From Candidatus Finniella inopinata (GTDB taxonomy: Bacteria > Pseudomonadota > Alphaproteobacteria > Paracaedibacterales > CAIULA01), in the NCBI RefSeq assembly GCF_004210305.1, contig NZ_SCFB01000004.1:313554-373660 (forward strand): a DNA stretch of 60,107 nt, written 5' to 3'. Shown here one piece after another: positions 17,034 to 25,839 of the stretch. A program made the position numbers and the translations under genes. Numbering within the stretch: the first letter of the stretch is position 1; every line of letters begins with the position of its first letter. The notes under the pieces were generated by a model. The model was not told where the DNA came from and did not search any database. It saw only the letters and a list, made by a program, of their open reading frames with translations.

Positions 17034-18862
17034 GGCACTCCTGGTGTTTGAGGGATAGAGGGTTGTTGTGGATGAGAGGATTGCCCAGGGAACTGCATAG
17101 GCTGACCTCGCCCAGCAACACCTTGTTCCATCATGGTCTTTTGTTGCATCGCTGCTTGCATCTCCTTGGCAACGGTTTCAGGGTCTCTGACCCCGAGGCG
17201 TCTTAGTAGCTCTGGCGAGGACATCAACCATTGAGCATGGGCATTGCTGAGAAGGGATTCAAAGGTGGCTTTTTGTTCTGCAAACGAGCTTTGGTAATCT
17301 GGGACTTCTTCGACATACAAGGACAAAGGCAAGGTGCGGATATCATTAAAGACCACCGGCTTGCCATCGATGATCCGGGTAAGATTTAAAATGATGCGTT
17401 TACGCTCTTCGGGGTTGAGAATCTCCACCGCCAGGTTCTCTTCACCTCCGGCTTGGAGAAGGGTTAATAAAAATCGGGCTTCACGTTTCTTCATCTGCGA
17501 GAAGTTGTCAAAGGCGAACACATTGTTCCGCACAGAGTTGACTTGGCGAATGTTTTGAGCAATCCCACTGGTGGCATTGGTTGGGATCCCCAGCATTTCA
17601 TCATAAATGCCGGTGACCCGTTGAATCAGGTTCAAATATAACTCCACAATCTTCAGCTGTTCTTCCCCCAGTTGGCTATTACTGGAGACCTGAAACTTGG
17701 AGTCTTTGGGAAGCAGGATGACAGAATCAGCGATTTTGAGTTCTTTACGAATGGTTTCAATGTCCCTCCCTGGCATGGGGTTCCCTTCAAAGACCACCCT
17801 CGCCGAATTGATAGCATAGACGGATTTGGTCACCCGCACATTACAGTCACGCTGGATGTCCTTCATGCTTTCCAAGAGGCCATAGGGTACCCCTGTCTTA
17901 AACCGGCGCTGAAAGACGATCGGGATGTAACTGAAATCCTTTTGATCCGGAAACGTGGCGTCTAACGGTGCATGTTCGAGAAGCGTATTATCCAAGAACA
18001 AGGTACGCATGAGGCGTTCGCCTTGGACCTCTTCTAGGTTTTTTTCCGACCCTGCCAGAGATTCAGCCTTTTCAAGCTGAAACGTCTCAAACGATCGTCC
18101 TTGGGTATCCAAGCCCCTATAAATTTTAGCGGGCACCTTGTATTGGACTTCCACCACCAACACCCGACTGCGATTGGTGCCGTTACCTAGATTAGGATCC
18201 GTATACAGGGCTTCTCGATCCATCAACTCAGGACTTTCCATTCCCTGGTAATACCCAAAGTCCCCACTGAAATCGATGTCTTTAGCGGTATGCGGCCAGC
18301 GCGCTTTAACCCGATCAGGGCGCATCCAGCGTTTGCGGCAGACGTATTTCATAGCCGTGTATTGGGGTGTCAAATCATCGGGGTCAGGGAGCATGTTGAA
18401 GGGATGTACATAATCATACGACACAACACCATCTTCTTGGTAAAGGTAGCTCCAACCCAGACCACAAATGAGGGAATCTCGAAACTTTAACGATCCCTTG
18501 TAGGGGATTTCTTGGTTTTCTTGGATATGAAACAGCAGATGGGTTAAGGCATCCGCCAAAGCATCATCTTCGGGGTTTTGGGAATCGTTACGGCACGCGA
18601 TACGGTATCGAGATTGGATTTCAACGCCAGAGAGGTTATCGATAAATCCTTTACAAATGTTCACCGTAATAGGCAACTGACCCCGTTCTTGTAGGATCCG
18701 TAAATCATGAGCTTCCCATTGGCCAGTACCATCATAAAAACCATAATCATTAAGGCATTTTAAACGGAACTCTGCCGATGACGGATGGAGGTTAGCCATG
18801 CGAAAAAACTCCTGCGCCGTGGTCAGGGCCTTTTGACGGGAAGAAGACAAAGGATAAGCCAT
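17030..18862 (-). CDS. Portal protein (P22-like)
   Basis: This is a 610-residue portal, the dodecameric ring through which DNA enters the head. The N-terminal region ARFRLKCLNDYGFYDGTGQW-like sequence, VNICKGFIDNLSGVEIQSR and DYVHPFNMLPDPD are typical of P22-type portals, as is the LPLSLYVEEVPDYQSSF region further on. The C-terminus is Gln/Pro-rich (PQTPGVP), probably a flexible end. It follows TerL after about 230 bp without gene and overlaps the scaffold gene by 4 bp. Confidence 0.85.
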   Translation of the reverse strand: MAYPLSSSRQKALTTAQEFFRMANLHPSSAEFRLKCLNDYGFYDGTGQWEAHDLRILQERGQLPITVNICKGFIDNLSGVEIQSRYRIACRNDSQNPEDDALADALTHLLFHIQENQEIPYKGSLKFRDSLICGLGWSYLYQEDGVVSYDYVHPFNMLPDPDDLTPQYTAMKYVCRKRWMRPDRVKARWPHTAKDIDFSGDFGYYQGMESPELMDREALYTDPNLGNGTNRSRVLVVEVQYKVPAKIYRGLDTQGRSFETFQLEKAESLAGSEKNLEEVQGERLMRTLFLDNTLLEHAPLDATFPDQKDFSYIPIVFQRRFKTGVPYGLLESMKDIQRDCNVRVTKSVYAINSARVVFEGNPMPGRDIETIRKELKIADSVILLPKDSKFQVSSNSQLGEEQLKIVELYLNLIQRVTGIYDEMLGIPTNATSGIAQNIRQVNSVRNNVFAFDNFSQMKKREARFLLTLLQAGGEENLAVEILNPEERKRIILNLTRIIDGKPVVFNDIRTLPLSLYVEEVPDYQSSFAEQKATFESLLSNAHAQWLMSSPELLRRLGVRDPETVAKEMQAAMQQKTMMEQGVAGRGQPMQFPGQSSHPQQPSIPQTPGVP

Positions 18863-19091
18863 ATCAAAGTTAACTCAGTCTTTAGCAAGATCATTAAAGG
18901 CTGTCGAATTAATCACAAAACAGCTATTTATAGCGTATTTATTACTATTAAGATCAATTTGGCACTTTAAGTCCATGTCGAGATTTTAATTAATAATCTA
19001 ATTAGATTTATTATACATCACGCAGTCAACATTTGAAACCTATATCAGCGGGTGATTTAGGGTATTTTTGGAGCTTTTGTAAAGGACTGGT

Positions 19092-20507
19092 TTATAGGTA
19101 TCCTGCCTCTTGCCAGCGGGGACTTCTTTCTTGAGCAAACTGGGTTTCAGTGCGAGCATACGCCAAGCCGTTCAAGGCATAAAAGAGCGCATCGATGCAG
19201 TGGTCGTTCTTTTTGAGGATCAAACCATTATCATCCCTAGCGTATTGCCGCCACTCGGTCACCAGATGACAGCAGCCGATTCCCTTTGTGCCTGAGAAAA
19301 TCTTAAAACGATCGCCTCGGACCCGTTCATAGATTTCATCAATCATGGCTTCTTTGGTGTTGTTGGCTTTATACGCTTTGAGCAGGCGCAACCCTGAACG
19401 GTTTTGTAGGAAATCAATTGTCTTTTCTTTGGTGTGCATGTTCTCGCCAGCGCCTGCTGGATCCACCATACCAGTACACCAGTCAGGAATGATCCGAGAC
19501 AGATTAGAGGCATGTTCTGTGGGCGTCGCATTGCTGAGCTTGTAATCAGCGACAGCGTAAAGAATGTCATGATCTCGGTCATGGGCCAGAAGGACGGATC
19601 CCCAGGTGCCACCTGACGACGAAGAGGGGTCAAGCCCATACACAAAAGCGAAGTGTTTGGGAATCTCAAAGGGGTCCACAAAGATCTGGGATTCTTTCAT
19701 GGTAAAGACTTTACCTTGACCAAACACCGGGATGCCATGTTCGCGGGCTTCTAATTGCCACGCTGGCACGGATTGGCGAAGACGTTCCCGTTCTTCTTCC
19801 TTGAGGTAGGGGTTGTCAGCCCAGCTGGCCATAATGTAAAAGCGACCGTTTCTAATTTCTCCTTCAGGGGCATAGTCCAGAAAGTGGGAGATGAGATCAT
19901 CTTTGCCCCTCTCTGGCCACATAGAGCACACGAGGAAGGTTTTCTCGTGATCAAAGGACGTGGTCCGCACCAGGGCTTCTTGATAGACCTTAAAGTTGGG
20001 CACCTCATCCAGATGGATAAAGTCGGCCTTCACCCCTTGGAAAGACGATTCGCCCTGTTGGAAAGCTTTAAACTTTAATTCAGACACGCCCCCAGAAATA
20101 TGCTGAATCTTGACCATATCCCAAGCGCCGGCAATCGTCGTGTGGGTCTTCTCCACAATGTAGCTTTCATGCAAGATGGGTGGCATGGAGCCATCAATGT
20201 CACCCACAAACAGTTTCTTTTGTAAGATATCCCGGGTGTCCTTTAGGCTGATAGAAGCCGAGATGGCTTGGATGGGTCGCCGATACCGATAGCCTGTCCA
20301 CCAGTCGGGATAGACACCTGTGAGGTGCATGGCCATTTCCATACACACAGCGTTGGTCTTACCGGTCCGGTTACCCCCTAGAAACAATCGCTCGGAGGCT
20401 AGAAGGCCGGCCTCATGAAACGCCAACTGTTTTGGGGTAGGTTGGTAAAAAGCAAACTGTTTGAACAGGGTCTCAGCGACCTTATCCGCTGCCTGAGAAT
20501 TAAGCAT
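19092..20507 (-). CDS. Terminase large subunit (packaging ATPase-nuclease)
   Basis: About 471 residues from the ATG at 20507; a TTG five codons upstream is in frame. The ATPase domain shows Walker A GGNRTGKT (residues 44-51) and Walker B IHLDE (about 164-168). The RNase-H-like nuclease has three likely metal ligands, D293 (YGLDPS), D349 (MVDPAG) and D439 (HCIDAL), plus the SWADNPYL linker typical of headful-type terminases. The protein cuts and pumps DNA into the procapsid through the portal encoded next. It is complete and motifs are intact. It is preceded by a G-rich non-coding stretch of about 200 bp. Confidence 0.93.
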   Translation of the reverse strand: MLNSQAADKVAETLFKQFAFYQPTPKQLAFHEAGLLASERLFLGGNRTGKTNAVCMEMAMHLTGVYPDWWTGYRYRRPIQAISASISLKDTRDILQKKLFVGDIDGSMPPILHESYIVEKTHTTIAGAWDMVKIQHISGGVSELKFKAFQQGESSFQGVKADFIHLDEVPNFKVYQEALVRTTSFDHEKTFLVCSMWPERGKDDLISHFLDYAPEGEIRNGRFYIMASWADNPYLKEEERERLRQSVPAWQLEAREHGIPVFGQGKVFTMKESQIFVDPFEIPKHFAFVYGLDPSSSSGGTWGSVLLAHDRDHDILYAVADYKLSNATPTEHASNLSRIIPDWCTGMVDPAGAGENMHTKEKTIDFLQNRSGLRLLKAYKANNTKEAMIDEIYERVRGDRFKIFSGTKGIGCCHLVTEWRQYARDDNGLILKKNDHCIDALFYALNGLAYARTETQFAQERSPRWQEAGYL

Positions 20508-20565
20508 ACAAAACACATCCAAAGGGGGGGGGTTAAAAATCAGCTGGAACCTAGGAAAATCCTAG

Positions 20566-20581
20566 CATTTTTGGGGGATTT
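20566..20581 (-). terminator. Possible short hairpin upstream of terL
   Basis: CCTAGGAAAATCCTAGC gives a 5-bp stem (CTAGG/CCTAG) with a T-rich flank on the plus side (CATTTTTGGGGGATTTTTT). Weak; it may be a regulatory hairpin in the leader of the packaging genes rather than a terminator. Confidence 0.25.
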
Positions 20582-20715
20582 TTTCAAGGAAACGTGTTTT
20601 AAGAAACGCGTCCAAAAACAAGGACAAACCGTGCCTGCCATTAACCTCAAGGGGGGTATGGGGGTTGGTGAATTGAATACCCCTCACCCCTGCCCCCCAG
20701 GGTCCAAAAAAAAAA

Positions 20716-20901
20716 TCAATAAATGGAAGTATTCAATACTTTTAGCATATCATCCATATACTTAGATACTTGTAAAGCCATATTTTCATTGGATTGATGA
20801 TCGATAACGCGACGACCTTCTGATGTACGAGCAGACGCTCTATCTCCCAAAGGCCTTATGAAACAACAGACTAAAGCAGGCAAATGATCGGATTCTACCA
20901 C
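20716..20901 (-). CDS. Small protein between the terminase genes (uncertain)
   Basis: A 61-codon frame starts with GTG 11 bp after the TerS stop and runs toward TerL. The product (MVESDHLPALVCCFIRPLGD and on) has no recognised domain. The close spacing favours a real gene, but the non-ATG start and lack of homology knowledge leave it doubtful. The rest of the gap to TerL (20523-20715) is G-rich, with a possible GGGGTAT/ATACCCC stem around 20653-20690, and holds no other gene. Confidence 0.4.
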   Translation of the reverse strand: MVESDHLPALVCCFIRPLGDRASARTSEGRRVIDHQSNENMALQVSKYMDDMLKVLNTSIY

Positions 20902-20912
20902 AATGTTACCAA

Positions 20913-21353
20913 TCAGCCCTCTTTATCCCCCTTGAAGACATCCTCTTCCACCGTCACACAATCACCCTCGACTACAGATCTAAACGCTGGCGTGCCCCTT
21001 TTACTCTTCGTCCACATCCGAAGGAACTCGCGCTTATCCTCAAAGCTCAAGGATTGAGTGAAAGAATGGATGCTCAGATTGACTGAGCTCGTCTCCTCCT
21101 TGCTGATAGCCACTGTTTTTCCTGGCTTGGGGTAGAAGTACTCCATGCAAAGCTTAACGGCCCAAGGTTCGCCTTCAACCACAGCCTTCTTCAAGGCTAC
21201 TTCACCGACTTTGTCGATATCCGCTTGATGTTTGTTGTAAAACGCTTGTAATCGTTGGGATAAAGGATCGATGCGCTTCGGCCGACCATGAGGATTTCCG
21301 CTCTTTCCAGGCATAAAAGTCATCTGCTGAACCATCCTTGCTAAAAACAACAT
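20913..21353 (-). CDS. Terminase small subunit
   Basis: Up to 146 residues; internal starts at 21335 (MVQQ) and 21323 (MTFMPGKSG) are alternatives. The word MPGKSGNPHGRPKR matches the N-terminal FKPGQSGNPNGRPKG-type motif of DUF5681-like phage DNA-binding proteins. Helical regions with KVGEVALKKAVVEGEPWAVKLCMEYFYPKP follow, as in small terminases that bind pac DNA. It is the first late gene, with TerL downstream. DNA-binding is inferred from the family. Confidence 0.75.
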   Translation of the reverse strand: MLFLARMVQQMTFMPGKSGNPHGRPKRIDPLSQRLQAFYNKHQADIDKVGEVALKKAVVEGEPWAVKLCMEYFYPKPGKTVAISKEETSSVNLSIHSFTQSLSFEDKREFLRMWTKSKRGTPAFRSVVEGDCVTVEEDVFKGDKEG

Positions 21354-21534
21354 TAACAGGGCCCATGGTGGGCTATTTCGTGGGAAAAGTCAAGGTTTAC
21401 CATCCCCTCAAAACCGCCTCAAAGCCTTGTGGCTCCTTGTGTTAAGCCTATTTTAACCTCACCTCCACCCCAATGCCTTTATGCCTATTTTTTAGACATA
21501 TCCACCTTTCGTCATGCCGTTGGGGTGACTAGTG

Positions 21535-21755
21535 TCTTGCCATCCTGGAATCCTTATATTTTATGGGTTCTGGAAGTTTTTGCTCCAGAATGGCAAAACG
21601 GAGATTATGGATTTGCATTCTGTTGCCATCCTGTGCCACCCTTTGTTTTCTGCGGCTTTCAGAATGGCACTAACCTAGATTTTGCTAAATATCCCCCACT
21701 CCCGGAGGGTTATTATATATAAACCCCCTAGGGGGTTTTATATAATACCATCCTG
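21535..21755. repeat. GCCATYCTG repeat cluster
   Basis: The word TGCCATCCTG occurs near 21538 and 21625, its near-complement CCAGAATGGCA near 21585 and 21659, and ACCATCCTGG near 21748. Five sites in about 220 bp, in both orientations, suggest a binding site for a phage regulator or replication protein. Confidence 0.5.
21711..21748. repeat. 37-bp dyad centred on CCCCCTAGGGGG
   Basis: The core AACCCCCTAGGGGGTT is flanked on both sides by TATATA- and TATTA-type sequences, so nearly the whole stretch is one inverted repeat with CTAG in the centre. It could be a strong hairpin (bidirectional terminator) or a dimer-binding site. Confidence 0.7.
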
Positions 21756-21914
21756 GGGAGGGGTGGTGTGGTGTTGGTGCGACAGTTTGATTCAGAGGGG
21801 GTCAAGGAACCCAAAACCACCACCCCACGATCCATCCCCTAGCTGAACCAAAAAACGATTTGACCAGCCGTTGTTGTCTGGATGGGGAAAGATTCACGAA
21901 CAAGAACCCTCGCC

Positions 21915-22026
21915 AATGCCCCAAATTTGAGCCTGTAATGCCTTTGCCCCGAAATTCCATACCGGAGAGTAGACCTCAACCCCCAAAACTCGTGGCTGAG
22001 CGATTAAACGACCCTAGCGACGATGT
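21915..22026. repeat. Related non-coding element, copy 1
   Basis: It shares with the element at 22085-22194 the exact blocks AATGCCCCAAATTTGAG, GAAATTCCATA and ATTAAACG and the near-identical end TAGCGACGATGT. By eye about three quarters of positions match, with two bases of length difference. Confidence 0.7.
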
Positions 22027-22084
22027 GGTAAAATTGGACCGATTTTGCAAACTGGGATTTGCATCATGACTAAACATCGTCTTT

Positions 22085-22194
22085 AATGCCCCAAATTTGA
22101 GGCTGTGATGGCTTTGATCGGAAATTCCATAGGTGAGTGATCCTCGACCCCTAAAACCGCTGTGCGTGCAATTAAACGGGCATAGCGGCGATGT
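22085..22194. repeat. Related non-coding element, copy 2
   Basis: Second copy, 168-170 bp downstream of the first and directly upstream of the ruvC-like promoter. Neither strand gives a clear conserved protein: one frame of this copy has stops where the other copy is open. Confidence 0.7.
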
Positions 22195-22219
22195 ACCTTC
22201 AAATCCGCAGTTTTCCTTG

Positions 22220-22248
22220 TGGACATCCCTACAAGTATAGGGTATGAT
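22220..22248 (+). promoter_or_regulatory. Sigma70-type promoter for the RuvC-like gene
   Basis: TGGACA (22220-22225) and TATGAT (22243-22248) are separated by 17 bp and lie 45 bp upstream of the ruvC-like start. A site AAGGAAAC lies just before the ATG. Confidence 0.55.
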
Positions 22249-22293
22249 AGGTAAATAAATAATCGCCAGCGCGTAAGTAAAAAAGGAAACATT

Positions 22294-22761
22294 ATGACAA
22301 CCCTTTTAGCCCTCGATCTTGGTACCCAAACAGGTTGGTCGTTGTTGCATCATGATGGCATCATAGCCAGCGGAACCCTGAGCTTCAAGAACGATCGGTA
22401 TCAAGGGGGTGGCATGCGCTATCTTCGCTTCTGTCGCTGGCTAGACGAGATGAAAGCCTTAGCGGGAGGTAACCTTGCAGAAGTCTATTTTGAGGAAGTT
22501 AGACGGCATTTAGGTGTCGATGCCGCGCATGCCTACGGGGGATTCTTAGCCACCTTAACAGCTTGGTGCGAAAAGGAATCTATTCCGTATCAGGGTGTTA
22601 GCGTTGGCACCATTAAGCACCACGCCACCGGTAAAGGCAATGCCAGCAAACAGGAAGTGCTGGCATCCGTTAGAGCCAAAGGTTATCAACCCCAGGATGA
22701 CAATGAAGCGGATGCACTGGCTTTACTGGAGTGGGCCCGGATGCAACAGGTTTGTCACTGA
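22294..22761 (+). CDS. RuvC-like Holliday-junction resolvase of the prophage
   Basis: This 155-residue RNase-H-fold nuclease has D8 in LALDLGTQTGW, E67/E68 in VYFEEVRRH and a C-terminal DDNEADALAL with D140, the acidic set of the RuvC family. Phage RuvC-like proteins of this size resolve branched DNA before packaging. It is the only plus-strand phage gene and has its own promoter. It faces away from TerS, and the adjacent LRR gene converges on it from the other side. The sequence looks intact. Confidence 0.85.
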   Translation: MTTLLALDLGTQTGWSLLHHDGIIASGTLSFKNDRYQGGGMRYLRFCRWLDEMKALAGGNLAEVYFEEVRRHLGVDAAHAYGGFLATLTAWCEKESIPYQGVSVGTIKHHATGKGNASKQEVLASVRAKGYQPQDDNEADALALLEWARMQQVCH

Positions 22762-22805
22762 TCCATCAAGGCCAATGATAAATGGTCTATCAACCCATCA
22801 AATAT

Positions 22806-23411
22806 TTAACGGTCTAACCTTAATACAAATTTTGGACTTTTCATTAAATCTCGGCTTTTGTTTACTTTAACAACCAATTGATCTAATTCTTTGTTGCAAA
22901 TAGTCGGAATTTTATTTCCTCTTAAGTCAATTTCTGCCAAAGTCTGATTGTGGCTAGCAGGTGAGATAATATCGAAAAAATATCTTTGATCTATCAACCA
23001 ATGCAGAATGTGTTTTGCCCCTATAGGAGTAATGCCATTCGAAGAAAGATCTAATTTCAAGAGGCTGGATTTTGATATAATGACTGAGGGTAAATAAGCA
23101 ATATCATAATCTAATAAACTGTTATTAGAGAGATTCAGTAAGACTGTTTCACTTGACCCCCTTTCACAAAAATAAGAGAAAGATTCGCTTAGCCTATTAA
23201 TTGCTTTACGTGCTTTCCTTTCAGCAAATCCTTCTGCTAAATCTCTCCTTAAGCTTGCGATTAGAGAGTTGGGAATTCTAAAGACAGAGGAAAGAAGTTT
23301 TCCTCCTGACAAGTCCTCATCCTTAGCCCAGTTACACTCAGAAGAAAAACCATGAGATGATAGGACAGCACAGCATCCTAAAATCGCTAACATTTTATTA
23401 CTTTTCTTCAT
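22806..23411 (-). CDS. Secreted leucine-rich-repeat protein in the prophage
   Basis: This 201-residue protein has a signal peptide at the N-terminus (MKKSNKMLAILGCCAVLSSH) and at least three leucine-rich repeats: LLNLSNNSL (about 91-99), LLKLDLSSNGITPIGAKH (117-134) and LAEIDLRGNKIPTI (158-171). The repeats resemble the LDLSxNxIxxxGAxxL type of RI-like LRR proteins common in eukaryotic and symbiont proteins. AAAGGAT precedes the ATG and the gene is alone between ruvC-like and the primase, so it has its own promoter, probably in the AT-rich 190 bp upstream. In a phage of an intracellular bacterium it could be a host-directed moron. Role inferred. Confidence 0.8.
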   Translation of the reverse strand: MKKSNKMLAILGCCAVLSSHGFSSECNWAKDEDLSGGKLLSSVFRIPNSLIASLRRDLAEGFAERKARKAINRLSESFSYFCERGSSETVLLNLSNNSLLDYDIAYLPSVIISKSSLLKLDLSSNGITPIGAKHILHWLIDQRYFFDIISPASHNQTLAEIDLRGNKIPTICNKELDQLVVKVNKSRDLMKSPKFVLRLDR

Positions 23412-23604
23412 TTTTTAATCCTTTATTTTTTTGCGTTGATATAAAATATCAGGCAGATGTAAAGTACAGAACATATAATCACACCCGATTACCACGCAAA
23501 CCTATAAATTAATGGAATGAGCTTTCATATCCGTATTTTCATCGTAGGAATTTTTTACGTACGAGAATAACACTCAGAGCTCTTATTTTGAAGATGACTA
23601 CACA

Positions 23605-25839
23605 TCAGTCCAAATAAACCCACACGTCAGGATTTTCCACGGGCAGAATGGCCCCGCTCTGACTCTCCTTAAAGTGGGTAGGTAGCACAGGTTGCATAAT
23701 AGGCAGCACTTCCCCTGTATCAATGTCTACTTCTTCCATGTTCGTTGGTATTTCCATGTCTTCTACGCACATGATGCCATACTTGCTTTTGATGCCCATG
23801 GCAATCGCCTTATCCTTGTTGAACTTGATGTAGCCTTTGGTTGCTAAAACACTCAAACGATTATGAATGGTTCTCTCACCCCCAAGGCCTGCATGCCCCT
23901 CAAAAGCCTCTCTAAACTGGGCTGGTGTATACAAACGTCCCTCACGGGCCTCATCAAATATTAACTGCAAGATCACATCGTGGCGACGATGACGTTCAGC
24001 ATCCAGTTTAGCGCCATATTCTTTTTGGACAATTCTCTCGCAGTTGAATGACATCTCCTGCCAAGTGCCATCAATTTTATCCACGAGCTTTGCCTGAATA
24101 GCTTCCCCATTGCGCAACTCAAACATCAGGTTCCGCACACTTTGCTTTTCATCCGCTTTAAACAACAGCATGCCCGTGGTATAAAAGCTTCGTAAGCTGC
24201 CCGCTCCGCTTAAAGCCTGGAAAGGATCTTCTTCCACCATCGCTTTGGTCACTTTCTTGGTATGGTGCGTTAAAATAACGCCCATAGTCGGGTTTAGCAT
24301 GGCCCGGAGTTTTTCTACCCGATCTTGTAAGAAAGCCAACATCGCCATATTGTCGTTTTCACTGCCTGATTTACCCGCATCATAAACATTGCGCAACGGG
24401 TCGATGACTAAAATGTCTACTTCTTCTGGCTTAAAGAAGCGTTTCACCGTCTCATAAACCTTGTTAACACCATCTTCATTCAACAACAGTCGCACTTGAA
24501 ACGTGACAACCAAATTTTTGTGGAGAAGTGGTAGGAAATTGGGATCAAACTTTAGGTTTTGTAACCTTTCTCTTAAGTAAGGACGCATAATTTCCGTTTG
24601 CAGATAAAAGATCTTTAAGGGTCTGGGAGGGATCATACCCAGGAACGGCAAACCAGCGGCCATATGAGCTAGCCAGCTGAGAATCATGTCTGTTTTACCC
24701 ACCTTAGGAGCACCTCCCAGTACCAATAAACCGCCAGGCGTCAAAATACGCGGGGCTATCCAATCTTGTGGGGAGGGTGTTCTGTCTGTCATCACTTCAC
24801 CGGCAGTCGCTGAAGGCAGCGTTTCTTCAGTATTGGCGATTGTAAGGTCAATCGGTTGTGTCTGAGCTTGTAACAACGCGTCAATGTCCACCCCTTCCTC
24901 AAAGGCATCGGCTGCATCCCACGACTCAGGTTTGTCGTCAGGGATGACTACTTTTGAGAGAGAAGTAATCCCTAATGTTTTGAGTTTGATTACAAGCCTG
25001 TCAGCATACTCTTGACCCACTGTATCATGATCAGGCCAGATGATCATGTGTTTGCCGTGTAAAGGCGACCAATCCGTTTTATCTAATGGCGCCTTGGCCC
25101 CATTCATGGCTGTGGTGGCACAGATACCTAAATCAATCAACGTTTGCGCACATTTCTCGCCTTCGACGACAATAACCGTTTCTGAATTGATCATGCCTCG
25201 TTGATTGTACAAAGGGCGAGGATCTGGCGTTTTAAAGGCCCGTGTTTTGACATCCCAAGGTCGGAACTGTTTGCCTTTAGGGGTGTCATACCGATAGACA
25301 CACGCCAGCAGATTCCCCTTAGCATCTTCATACTTCCAGCTGTCGGTCGGGGCCCCTAATTCTTCATATGATCCAGAGGTTGTCTGAGATAGAGGTGGTT
25401 GATAAGGTGGCTGAAGGGTGTTGCCTGGAGAATATGTATCCATTCCCAGAGGCATTCCCAACCATTCATGAATGGAACTCACAATTTCTGGGAATTCGTG
25501 ACGATGATCCCATCCCTTGGCAGCTCCCCATAAGGAGAGAATATCACCCCCTTCTCCGGTGGCAAAATCATGCCACATGCCGATTTTAGGCCCTGTCAGC
25601 TCAACCTTTAAACTCTCGCCAGCGTCACCTTGGACATTGCCAATAACGAAGTGTGGTTGCCTAATTCTGCCATAAGGAAACAAATGAACCAAGACGGTGG
25701 TGAGTTGATTATGCAGGCGCTGTTTGAGCATCTCAACACTCAGCTTTTGCTCATGGTTGGGGACGATAAAGCTTTGAGGAGCTGCATCATTAAAATCCAG
25801 CCAGTTGGGATTGGTCATCACGGTCAGAGGGGGCTGCAT
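23605..25839 (-). CDS. Primase-helicase with Toprim and RecA-fold domains
   Basis: This is a 744-residue replication protein. The N-terminal part has WHDFATGEGGDILSLW (89-104), typical of phage primases. A Toprim domain shows E226 in VVEGEKC and D270/D272 in WPDHD. A RepA/AAA_25-type ATPase has Walker A GGAPKVGKTD (375-384) and Walker B LVIDPLRN (477-484). The C-terminal part has winged-helix-like features (YTPAQFREAFEGHAGLGGER). The likely job is priming and unwinding at the phage origin. It overlaps the exonuclease stop (TAATG) and has GGAAGGAG in front. Confidence 0.88.
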   Translation of the reverse strand: MQPPLTVMTNPNWLDFNDAAPQSFIVPNHEQKLSVEMLKQRLHNQLTTVLVHLFPYGRIRQPHFVIGNVQGDAGESLKVELTGPKIGMWHDFATGEGGDILSLWGAAKGWDHRHEFPEIVSSIHEWLGMPLGMDTYSPGNTLQPPYQPPLSQTTSGSYEELGAPTDSWKYEDAKGNLLACVYRYDTPKGKQFRPWDVKTRAFKTPDPRPLYNQRGMINSETVIVVEGEKCAQTLIDLGICATTAMNGAKAPLDKTDWSPLHGKHMIIWPDHDTVGQEYADRLVIKLKTLGITSLSKVVIPDDKPESWDAADAFEEGVDIDALLQAQTQPIDLTIANTEETLPSATAGEVMTDRTPSPQDWIAPRILTPGGLLVLGGAPKVGKTDMILSWLAHMAAGLPFLGMIPPRPLKIFYLQTEIMRPYLRERLQNLKFDPNFLPLLHKNLVVTFQVRLLLNEDGVNKVYETVKRFFKPEEVDILVIDPLRNVYDAGKSGSENDNMAMLAFLQDRVEKLRAMLNPTMGVILTHHTKKVTKAMVEEDPFQALSGAGSLRSFYTTGMLLFKADEKQSVRNLMFELRNGEAIQAKLVDKIDGTWQEMSFNCERIVQKEYGAKLDAERHRRHDVILQLIFDEAREGRLYTPAQFREAFEGHAGLGGERTIHNRLSVLATKGYIKFNKDKAIAMGIKSKYGIMCVEDMEIPTNMEEVDIDTGEVLPIMQPVLPTHFKESQSGAILPVENPDVWVYLD

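Larger units (their letters stand above)
21354..22293. other. Non-coding control region between late genes and the RuvC-like gene
   Basis: About 940 bp without a supported gene. It separates the minus-strand late genes from plus-strand ruvC-like. It holds five copies of a GCCATYCTG-like word in both orientations (21535-21755), a 37-bp dyad (21711-21748), two related 110-bp elements (21915-22026, 22085-22194) and a promoter for the RuvC-like gene. This could be a replication origin, a packaging site or a late-promoter region; the sequence does not decide. Confidence 0.7.
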
